Shown piece by piece: positions 22,146 through 29,023 of a DNA stretch of 32,083 nucleotides. Position 1 is the first letter of the stretch; each line of letters starts with the position of its first letter. Below the pieces are notes generated by a model. That model was not told where the DNA came from, did no database searches, and saw only the letters and a program-made list of their open reading frames with translations. The position numbers and the translations under genes are program-made. Source of the DNA: CAYMEK01 sp964389305 (GTDB taxonomy: Bacteria > Spirochaetota > Spirochaetia > SZUA-6 > DRHE01); NCBI GenBank assembly GCA_964389305.1, contig CAYMEK010000052.1:1-32083 (forward strand), given 5' to 3'.

Positions 22146-22925
22146 ATGAAAACGATCGCAGCCGTGCTGCTGCTTTTGCTTGTGCTCGGTACAGCGCCCT
22201 CGTGGTCTTCTATGGACACGGAGCTGATCGTTCTGGGCTTTTCGGCCGACGGCGCCTATATCGCTTATCAGGTCAGCGGATTCGGGACAGGATCGGCTCT
22301 TGGGTTCAGCATGATCCAGATCGCCGATGTGGCGGCGAATGATTTCGCAACCGAAGATTTCCGCGTCGAGGCCTACCTGGAAGAGCAGTCCCTGGAGAGC
22401 ATGAAAAGCGCCGTTCTGTCGAAGGCGCAACCGTCCCTGGATCGATATGGAATCGTGAGGGGAAACACCGGCAGCCTCGTCTATCAGCTGCAGACCAAGA
22501 CCCCCTGGGAGCAATTGATCCAGACCGAGAAATCGACGGAACTGGAGCTGGTCGACGCTCAGGGCCGGGCGGTACGCTGTGAGCTGGTGCTCGAGGAGCG
22601 CGAGGTAAAGGCGGACTATTGCACCAATCTTGAAGCCTTTGACCTCAGGCCGAGGATTTTTACTTTGAGCATTCGCTGTCAGGAGTCCAGCCGGGTGCTG
22701 CAGGCGGACAAGGTGCTGTATCGTTCCCGGAATTGCCCGTATGCCTACGAAGTCTACCGGGTCTACATCTACCGGGACCGTATTGCCGTGTTTCTCAATG
22801 CCAGGACCGCGGGATGGGAAGGAGACGATGTCTACAAGCTGGTGGTCACGGGATTGCTGGGTCTCGATTTTCCCCGCCGAGGAGCTCCGGGATCGATCGA
22901 GCCATGCCCCTGCCTGAAGCAGTAA
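22146..22925 (+). CDS. Secreted protein, probably DUF2259 family
   Basis: This 259-residue protein starts at the ATG at 22146 with a signal peptide (MKTIAAVLLLLLVLG, then TAPSWSS). The mature N-terminus LIVLGFSADGAYIAYQVSGFGTGSALGFSMIQIADVAANDF resembles the beta-propeller-like opening (xLGFSxDGxYxxFxxYG...) of the DUF2259 predicted secreted proteins that I know mainly from spirochaetes. The function of that family is unknown. The rest is mixed strands with four or five Cys, including a CPCLKQ end. An upstream in-frame GTG at 22107 would put 13 extra residues before the signal and is less likely. It is a single gene, converging on the kinase gene 11 bases further on. Confidence 0.7.
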   Translation: MKTIAAVLLLLLVLGTAPSWSSMDTELIVLGFSADGAYIAYQVSGFGTGSALGFSMIQIADVAANDFATEDFRVEAYLEEQSLESMKSAVLSKAQPSLDRYGIVRGNTGSLVYQLQTKTPWEQLIQTEKSTELELVDAQGRAVRCELVLEEREVKADYCTNLEAFDLRPRIFTLSIRCQESSRVLQADKVLYRSRNCPYAYEVYRVYIYRDRIAVFLNARTAGWEGDDVYKLVVTGLLGLDFPRRGAPGSIEPCPCLKQ

Positions 22926-22936
22926 AGCGGGCAAGC

Positions 22937-24412
22937 TCAGGAGAGGGGGATCCCCACTGTAAAGATGCTGCCCTTGCCCGGAGCGCTCTCGGCGTGTATC
23001 CGGCCCTGGTGCAGCTCGATAAGCCGCTTGACCAGGCTCAAGCCCAGACCCGTTCCCGGTATATCGGCGGTATATTCGTTCTTGACCCGGTAGAACTCGT
23101 CGAAGATCTTGCTCAGCTCCTCGGGGCTCATGCCGACCCCGCTGTCCTCCACCGTAGTCGATGCGTACATGCCGTTTTGCTTCACCAGGACGCTCACCTT
23201 CCCGTGTTCTGGGGTGTACTTTATGGCGTTGTCGATCAAATTGGAGAAGATCAGAAGCAGAGCATCTTTGTCCGCCAGAGCGGTATCTTCTTTCTCGGGG
23301 GCTGGCTCGTTCATAGTGAGCTCGATACCCTTGGCGGCGGCTCTCTCCCGCGCCGCTTCTACCGCCGAGCGCACTATTTCGGCCACTTTTACGTTGGTAC
23401 GGCGTAGCTGGAATCTGCCCGTCTCGATGGCGGTCAGACTGAGAAGCTCCGATACGAGGGTGCGCAGTGTTTTCACCCGTATGTAGGAACGCTCTATCAT
23501 GTGAAGCTCCTCCTCCGGATTGATTCCTACCGTTTTGCTGAGCAGCAGGCTGAGCCATCCCTCGGTTGCCGCCAATGGGTTTTTCAGCTCGTGGGCGACC
23601 ATAGAGACGAACATCGACTTGGCGGTCTCCAGCTTTTTCAACTCGGTGATGTCGCGAAATACCGCTACGGCCCCCGAGGTCCCGCCGCCCGGATCGATCA
23701 CCGGACTGACGTTTACCATGTAGGTGTTCTCTCCGATGGTCAGCTCCTCGGAGACGATCCTGGGACCTGGGTCCCCCTCGAGGACCTCGTTGATCAGCTC
23801 CTCCATTTTCGCAGATTCCAGCTCGGAGAGGGAGAAAGGCACGCTTTGCCTCGAGGCTTTCGGTAAAATCTGGGCGGCGGCATTGTTGCGCAGCACGATC
23901 AGCTTTTCCAGGTTGATTACCAGAAGGCCGTCGCTGATGCACTTGAGGATCGTATTGCACCTCGATCGCTCGGAGGCGACTTCCAGCAGGCGCCTCTCCC
24001 TTTCCTCGCGAAGGCGCTTGGCTTCGAGCGCCAGGGCCTGTCGCTCCAGGCCGTTTCGAATGGTGAGCAGCAGCTCGTCGGGAGTGAACGGTTTGGGCAG
24101 ATAGCTGTAGGCGCCCTGCTTGGTGCCCTCAACAGCCGTGTCGATGGTGGCGTGGGCGGTGATAATAATCTGCAGCAGATCGGGATCCAGCGCCCTCAGC
24201 TTTTCGATCAGCTCCAGGCCCCCGAGCCGGGGCATCAGCAGGTCGATAAGAGCTACCGAATACCTGTTCTCCCTTTTGAAGATCTCCAGAGCCTCCAGCC
24301 CGTCGTTTGCCGTAGTTACCTCGAATCCTTCTTCCGTGAGGATTCTACGGCAACCTTCACGAATGCCGAACTCGTCATCCACCACCAGGATACGCACTCC
24401 CTGTTCGTTCAC
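22937..24412 (-). CDS. Receiver-PAS-histidine kinase hybrid
   Basis: The 491-residue protein has an N-terminal receiver domain (residues 5-120; DD at 12-13, phosphoacceptor Asp57 in ALIDLLMP, Lys in LPKPFTPDE), a PAS domain (about 155-260; ILKCISDGLLVINLE, then FRDITELKKLE), a HisKA domain with His274 in VAHELKNPLA and an ATPase domain (NLIDNAIKYTPEHG, DSGVGMSPEE, GTGLGLSLVKRL). There is no membrane segment, so it senses or relays in the cytoplasm. The receiver-first order fits a kinase controlled by phosphorylation from the upstream partners. Its ATG overlaps the stop of the receiver gene before it by four bases, so it belongs to the hydrogenase operon. Downstream targets are not visible. 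Confidence 0.92.
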   Translation of the reverse strand: MNEQGVRILVVDDEFGIREGCRRILTEEGFEVTTANDGLEALEIFKRENRYSVALIDLLMPRLGGLELIEKLRALDPDLLQIIITAHATIDTAVEGTKQGAYSYLPKPFTPDELLLTIRNGLERQALALEAKRLREERERRLLEVASERSRCNTILKCISDGLLVINLEKLIVLRNNAAAQILPKASRQSVPFSLSELESAKMEELINEVLEGDPGPRIVSEELTIGENTYMVNVSPVIDPGGGTSGAVAVFRDITELKKLETAKSMFVSMVAHELKNPLAATEGWLSLLLSKTVGINPEEELHMIERSYIRVKTLRTLVSELLSLTAIETGRFQLRRTNVKVAEIVRSAVEAARERAAAKGIELTMNEPAPEKEDTALADKDALLLIFSNLIDNAIKYTPEHGKVSVLVKQNGMYASTTVEDSGVGMSPEELSKIFDEFYRVKNEYTADIPGTGLGLSLVKRLIELHQGRIHAESAPGKGSIFTVGIPLS

Positions 24413-24807
24413 TCCAGCAACTCCTTCACCTTGACCACCAGAAGCTCGGGGGCTACGGGTTTGTCAAAGAAGGCGTCGGCTCTCATTGCTTCCAGTTCAT
24501 TCTGGCTTGTGGGGTTGAAGTCGAAGCCCCGCCGGCTGGCCACCGCTGTCACGATGATTACCGGAACGTTCTCGAACCGGGAATCCGATTTGATTTTCCT
24601 GGCCAGAGAGAACCCGGAGTCGAGGCTTTTCATCATCAGGTCCGTTATAACCAGATCCGGTCTCTCGGCCTCCATGCTCTGCCAGGCCCGATCGGCATCG
24701 GAGAAGCAGCTAACCCGGTATCCCTTCGCCTGTAAAACCCTTGAGTTCATGTCCAGGAAATCCCGGTCGTCATCCACCAGCAGGATCAACGGTCTTGTCT
24801 CGCTCAT
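24409..24807 (-). CDS. Stand-alone response regulator receiver protein (second of a pair)
   Basis: This 132-residue protein is one receiver domain with no output domain. The acidic triad is DDD at 12-14, the phosphoacceptor Asp56 is in VITDLMM, the Thr is in VTAV and the Lys is in FFDKPV. Between Thr and Lys there are 29 residues against 22 in CheY, so it has an insert before the last strand. Similar inserts occur in the neighbour at 24811, which suggests tandem duplication. It may act like Spo0F or CheY, passing phosphate between the two kinases of the operon. It starts 3 bases after its neighbour's stop and overlaps the next gene by four bases. Confidence 0.92.
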   Translation of the reverse strand: MSETRPLILLVDDDRDFLDMNSRVLQAKGYRVSCFSDADRAWQSMEAERPDLVITDLMMKSLDSGFSLARKIKSDSRFENVPVIIVTAVASRRGFDFNPTSQNELEAMRADAFFDKPVAPELLVVKVKELLE

Positions 24808-24810
24808 GCT

Positions 24811-25206
24811 TCATTCCCGCAAAATCTTGTCGACTACGTCCAGCAGCAGCAGAGGGTCGACAGGTTTTTCGATCAGGGCATTGACGGGCAGCCAGGTCTC
24901 GTCGGGCTCGATACGAAACGGAGTCGTATAGTTTGCCGATGTGATCATAACCAGGGGAATGGTCTTGGTGTGTTCGCTGTTGCGCAGCTCCCTGGAGAGA
25001 TGGAAACCCACGACTTCACTTTCCATCATCATGTCGAGGACGATCAGATCGGGCTTCCTGTTGTAAACCAGCTCCAGACATTCTCTGCCGCTGCAAGCGG
25101 TACGCACATTGTAGCCGTGATCGGCGAGCAGTCTGCGATGCATCTCCACGAAATCGGCATCATCGTCAACCAGCAGCACTGTTTTCCTCAGCTTTCCCGT
25201 ACCCAC
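24811..25206 (-). CDS. Stand-alone response regulator receiver protein (first of a pair)
   Basis: This 131-residue protein is a lone receiver domain: DDD at residues 14-16, phosphoacceptor Asp58 in VLDMMM, Thr-Ser in MITSAN and Lys in IEKPVDP. The segment between Thr and Lys (25 residues) contains ETWLPVNA, longer than in CheY. No DNA-binding or enzyme output is attached. The gene overlaps the end of the iron-sulfur kinase gene by 19 bases, so its product is the natural first phosphate acceptor of that kinase. The start ATG is accepted because the residues after it lead straight into the first beta-strand. Confidence 0.92.
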   Translation of the reverse strand: MGTGKLRKTVLLVDDDADFVEMHRRLLADHGYNVRTACSGRECLELVYNRKPDLIVLDMMMESEVVGFHLSRELRNSEHTKTIPLVMITSANYTTPFRIEPDETWLPVNALIEKPVDPLLLLDVVDKILRE

Positions 25207-27227
25207 GGCGGCTCTCCTATTCCGACCATCTGCTTTGTCCTGGCATCCTTCAGCGGCAGCCGGATGGTGAAAGTAGCCCCTTTCCCGACCTCGCTGTCCA
25301 CCGATATCTCTCCCGAGTGCATTTTCACCACCCCGTAGACGATGGACAGTCCCATTCCCGTTCCTTTGCCCAACTGCTTGGTGGTATAGAAAGGAGTGAA
25401 GATTTCCGAGAGGACCTCCTCGGGAATTCCCCGGCCGGTATCGCGAACCACGATCTCCAGGAGCTCCTGGTCCTCGGGTTTGCTTGCCGCGATAATGACC
25501 TTCCCTTGTTCTTCTATGGCGTCTATCCCGTTTTGAATCAGGTTTGCCAGCATCTGCCGGACCTGGTCGGCGTCGACCTTCACTGCAGGCAGGCCAGGTT
25601 GTATTTCGCTTTCCAGAGTAACGTGCGAGTTCTCCGCCTTGAGCTGCATATTGTAGATGACCTCTGCTATCAGCGCCTCCAGGTCCGTCTGCTCCTTTGC
25701 CACCCGGGACTGGCGAGCAAAATCCAGAAGCCCGCGCATGATGTTGCGGCAGCGGGTAGCCTCGCTCAGGATCATCTGCACCTCCTCCGACTCGGCGTCC
25801 TCTTGCTTGCGGTGTTTCAACAGCATGTGGGAGTAAAGCAGGATCGTGCTCAACGGGTTGTTGATTTCATGGGCCACGCCGGCGGAGATCTGCCCCATGG
25901 AGGCCAGCCGCTCGGTCTGGATCAGACGGCTCTGCGCGGAAGCCAGCTCCTGGTGGGATGTCCGCAGCTCCTTCAGGGTCGTCTCCAGCTCCTCCACCAG
26001 ATAGGGCAGGCACATCTCGATCTCGGCCAGGCCCTGGCATACGGCGATGGCCTTGTCGCGGCAGGTGGGGTAGCCGCAGGAGCCGCAGTTGAGCTGATCT
26101 TCCGGCTTGAGTTTGCGCATAGCCGTGAGGGTCGCCGCGATCTGCTCTTCGGTGGGTTGAGGCAGCAGTACCGTCTGCCTGGTGAAATCCCGCGAAAGGT
26201 CCAGGTCGTCGAACTCCGCCAGAGCTTCCGTCAGCTCCCGGCGGACGGTCAAGCGATTCTGCTCGACAATGTAATCGGTGAGCAGCTCCTTGCGGGTGAA
26301 AACGCTCATCTCCACGGGCATCTTCGGGCCGTTGATGCAGCCTTCGCAGAACAGGAGGTCGAACAGCTTGGCCTTACTCTTGCCCTCGGCCAGCTCTTTC
26401 AGCACTCCCAGCACCCTGTCCTTTCCTTCGGTGATCAGCACGTCGTTATCCAGAATATCGGCCTGCAGCCCGGTGGTGCGCAGCAACCCTCCGGAGATGG
26501 GGAAGGTCCGGCCCAGGAAGCAGGGAGGTCCGTCGAAATGGCTGATCTTCTCCGCTTCCGGATCGATCCCGGCTTCCTCTATCATGGCCAGCATTTCTTC
26601 GAAGGTGAGAACGGCGTCTATGGTGCCCTGAACGTAGGGGTCCCGGATCTCGTTTTTCTTGGCGATGCAGGGTCCGATGAACACGATGCGCACTCCCGGA
26701 CCGTAGCGCTTGCGGATGGCCCGGCCCACGGCGATCATGGGACTGACGATGGGAGCCAGGGCGTCGTGCAGGGAAGGCATGTATTTCTCTATGTAGGACA
26801 CGATGGCCGGACAGGGTGTGGAGATCACGTATTTCCCGCTTTGCAGGGCGTCCTTGAACAGCTTCGCGTATTCCCGGCTGATCAGCTCGGCGCCGAAGGA
26901 GACTTCCCAGATGTTGTTGAATCCCAGCTTGCGCAGGGCGGCGATGATCCGTCCGGGATGGGTGGGATGAAAGGCCACGGGAAAGGAAGGAGCGAGGCAG
27001 GCAAAGGTCCTGTCCTTGCCTGCCAGCAGCTTTCGAACCAGCATGGTGGAGTCTTCGATTCGTTTAGCCTTCTGGGCGCAGACCTTCACGCAGTTCCCGC
27101 AGCCGATGCACTGCTCCTCGATGACGGTGGCCTGTCCTCCGATGACCTTGATCGCCTTGGCCGGGCATTCCCTGACGCAGGAGTAGCAGCGTTTACACTT
27201 CTCCGGAATCGTAGCTACGATACCCAT
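25188..27227 (-). CDS. H-cluster-domain iron-sulfur protein fused to a histidine kinase (putative H2/redox sensor)
   Basis: The 679-residue protein has, in order: two [4Fe-4S] ferredoxin motifs (Cys 11, 14, 17, 21 and 40, 43, 46, 50); an [FeFe]-hydrogenase large-subunit-like domain (about 70-330); a Cys-rich Fes-type [4Fe-4S] motif (Cys 381, 384, 389, 406, in NCGSCGYPTC); a coiled linker; and a HisKA-ATPase kinase (His453 in VAHEINNPLS, NLIQNGID, DTGRGIPEE, GKGTGMGLSI). The H-cluster loops are changed: STPCPA (Cys139) for TSCCPxW, GPCIAKKNE (Cys187, Lys190, Glu193) for MPCxxKxxE, and FCEGCINGP (Cys294, Cys297) for the CxxxC motif of L3. Four cysteine ligands remain but the active-site surroundings differ, as in sensory [FeFe] proteins. 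It is cytoplasmic, lies 16 bases after hydA, and probably reports H2 or ferredoxin redox state to the receivers that follow. Confidence 0.92.
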   Translation of the reverse strand: MGIVATIPEKCKRCYSCVRECPAKAIKVIGGQATVIEEQCIGCGNCVKVCAQKAKRIEDSTMLVRKLLAGKDRTFACLAPSFPVAFHPTHPGRIIAALRKLGFNNIWEVSFGAELISREYAKLFKDALQSGKYVISTPCPAIVSYIEKYMPSLHDALAPIVSPMIAVGRAIRKRYGPGVRIVFIGPCIAKKNEIRDPYVQGTIDAVLTFEEMLAMIEEAGIDPEAEKISHFDGPPCFLGRTFPISGGLLRTTGLQADILDNDVLITEGKDRVLGVLKELAEGKSKAKLFDLLFCEGCINGPKMPVEMSVFTRKELLTDYIVEQNRLTVRRELTEALAEFDDLDLSRDFTRQTVLLPQPTEEQIAATLTAMRKLKPEDQLNCGSCGYPTCRDKAIAVCQGLAEIEMCLPYLVEELETTLKELRTSHQELASAQSRLIQTERLASMGQISAGVAHEINNPLSTILLYSHMLLKHRKQEDAESEEVQMILSEATRCRNIMRGLLDFARQSRVAKEQTDLEALIAEVIYNMQLKAENSHVTLESEIQPGLPAVKVDADQVRQMLANLIQNGIDAIEEQGKVIIAASKPEDQELLEIVVRDTGRGIPEEVLSEIFTPFYTTKQLGKGTGMGLSIVYGVVKMHSGEISVDSEVGKGATFTIRLPLKDARTKQMVGIGEPPWVRES

Positions 27228-27243
27228 CGCTTATCCTTCCTCA

Positions 27244-29022
27244 TTACACCCGGGCCCTCGGGGTGTAGGCGGTGTGCAGGAGGTGGTGGGACTTCTCACC
27301 CAGGGGTTCCTTCAAGTACCGCTCGTAGATCAGCTTGATCTCCGGGTTGTGCAGGGAGGCGCGCAGCTCCTTGCCCTCGTCCTCTCTGTAGATGGCGGCG
27401 ATGCGCGCCTTGCGCACCTCGTCACTGGTCAGACGGGGCTGACCGCCCCCGCCGATACACCCGCCGGGACAGGTCATGATCTCCACGAAGTGATACTGGG
27501 CGTCCGGGCTTCCGCTCTTGATGTGCTCGATTACCTTCCGGGCATTGCCCAGCCCGTGAGCCACGGCCACTTTCAGGGTCACCCCTTCGAGGAACGACCA
27601 TTCCGGCAGGACGCCTTCGATCTTGAGGGCTGCCTCCTTCACTCCGTCCAGTCCCATGATGGGGGTGACGTGCAGGTTGGGGAAGGGCAGCGCCCGCCCG
27701 GTCACTATCTCGTAGGCCGTGCGCAGGGCCGCCTCCATGACCCCGCCGGTGTTGGCAAAGATGTCGGCGGCCCCCGAGGACATACCCAGAAGCCTGTCCA
27801 TCTTTTCATCGGGAAGGCTGTCGAAATCGATACCCGCCTGCTTGATCATGCGCCCCAGCTCCCGGGTGGTAAGCACGATGTCCACGTCCTTCACGCCGCT
27901 GTCGTTCATCTCCGGGCGCTCGCACTCGTACTTCTTGGCCGTGCAGGGCATCACCGATACGACCACGATGTCCTCCGGCCGCTTGTCCAGGCTTTCGGCG
28001 TAGTAGGTCTTGGCCACGGCTCCGAACATCTGTTGAGGGCTCTTGCAGGTAGAGATGTTCGGCAGGAATTCCGGGTAGAAGTGCTCGGCGTACTTGATCC
28101 AGCCCGGCGAGCAGCTCGTGAACTGGGGCAGGGCCACGGATTTCCCCTCCAGCAGCGCCAGTTTCAACCGCTGGAGCAGCTCGCTGCCCTCCTCCATGAT
28201 GGTCAGGTCGGCGGCGAAATTGGTGTCGAACACACCGTCGAAGCCGAGACGGTGGAGGGCGCTGACCATCTTTCCGGTGACCAGGGTCCCGGGGGGATAA
28301 TCGAAGCACTCCCCCAGGGCGGCCCGGATGGCCGGAGCGGTCTGCACGACCACATGCTTGGCGGGATCGTCGAGCACGGCCCAGACCTCGTCGATCTGGT
28401 CTCGCTCGCTGATCGCTCCCACGGGACAGACTGCGGCGCATTGGCCGCACTGCACGCACACTACCTCCTCCAGATTGCTGCAGAAGGCCGGTCCGACGAC
28501 CGAGGCGAAGCCCCGGTTCTGGGGAAAAATCGCCGCCGCCCCCTGGGTCTCGCCGCAGACGGTGACGCAGCGGCGGCAGAGGATGCACTTGGCCGAGTCC
28601 CGCACCAGCGCCGCTGTGCTGGAATCGGTAATTGGGAGGCTTTTCTCCCCGGGGAACTCGATCTCCCGGATCCCCAGCTCCTGGGCCAGGGACTGCAGCT
28701 CGCAGTCTCCGTTGCGGTCGCAGGTCTGGCAGTCTCCGTCATGATCCGAGAGGATCAGCTCCACCACCGTACGGCGGGCCTCCCGAACCCGGCGGGTATT
28801 GGTACGTACCGTCATCCCCTCGGCCGCGGGAGTGACGCAGGAGGGTACAAGCGTCTTGCCCCCCTCCACCTCCACCAGGCAGACCCGGCAGGCGCCGATA
28901 GCCTGGACATTCTCCAGATAGCACAGGGTGGGGATGCGAATTCCGGCCTGGCGGGCCGCCTCCAGAAGGGTGGTCCCTTCGGGGACTTCGATCTTTTTGT
29001 TGTCTATCGTTAGTGTTGGCAT
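27244..29022 (-). CDS. hydA: NAD(H)-linked [FeFe] hydrogenase catalytic subunit HydA
   Basis: The 592-residue subunit has the full M3 layout: a [2Fe-2S] domain (Cys 34, 45, 48, 62); a His-Cys3 [4Fe-4S] site (His94, Cys 98, 101, 107); two ferredoxin clusters (Cys 146, 149, 152, 156 and Cys 189, 192, 195, 199); the H-cluster domain; and the C-terminal small-subunit-like tail (SLHNPEIKLIYERYLKEPLG). The loops are L1 TSCSPGW (302-308), L2 MPCTAKKYE and L3 EIMTCPGGCIGGGG. L1 differs from the textbook TSCCPxW in having Ser for the second Cys, a variant I recall from NADH-linked group A enzymes. It makes or uses H2 with the HydB partner encoded just upstream. The ATG lies one base after the hydB stop (gagagg site), so translation is coupled. 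hydA maturation genes are not in view. Confidence 0.95.
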   Translation of the reverse strand: MPTLTIDNKKIEVPEGTTLLEAARQAGIRIPTLCYLENVQAIGACRVCLVEVEGGKTLVPSCVTPAAEGMTVRTNTRRVREARRTVVELILSDHDGDCQTCDRNGDCELQSLAQELGIREIEFPGEKSLPITDSSTAALVRDSAKCILCRRCVTVCGETQGAAAIFPQNRGFASVVGPAFCSNLEEVVCVQCGQCAAVCPVGAISERDQIDEVWAVLDDPAKHVVVQTAPAIRAALGECFDYPPGTLVTGKMVSALHRLGFDGVFDTNFAADLTIMEEGSELLQRLKLALLEGKSVALPQFTSCSPGWIKYAEHFYPEFLPNISTCKSPQQMFGAVAKTYYAESLDKRPEDIVVVSVMPCTAKKYECERPEMNDSGVKDVDIVLTTRELGRMIKQAGIDFDSLPDEKMDRLLGMSSGAADIFANTGGVMEAALRTAYEIVTGRALPFPNLHVTPIMGLDGVKEAALKIEGVLPEWSFLEGVTLKVAVAHGLGNARKVIEHIKSGSPDAQYHFVEIMTCPGGCIGGGGQPRLTSDEVRKARIAAIYREDEGKELRASLHNPEIKLIYERYLKEPLGEKSHHLLHTAYTPRARV

Positions 29023-29023
29023 A

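Noticed and set aside
25317..27338. A very long antisense open frame across the iron-sulfur kinase gene, with similar ones at 27274-29013, 30221-31699 and 22137-23960
   Set aside because: They are mirror images of strongly supported genes in GC-rich DNA, with His/Gly/Gln-rich or Arg-rich translations that show no domain. The opposite strand carries complete motif sets and operon spacing.
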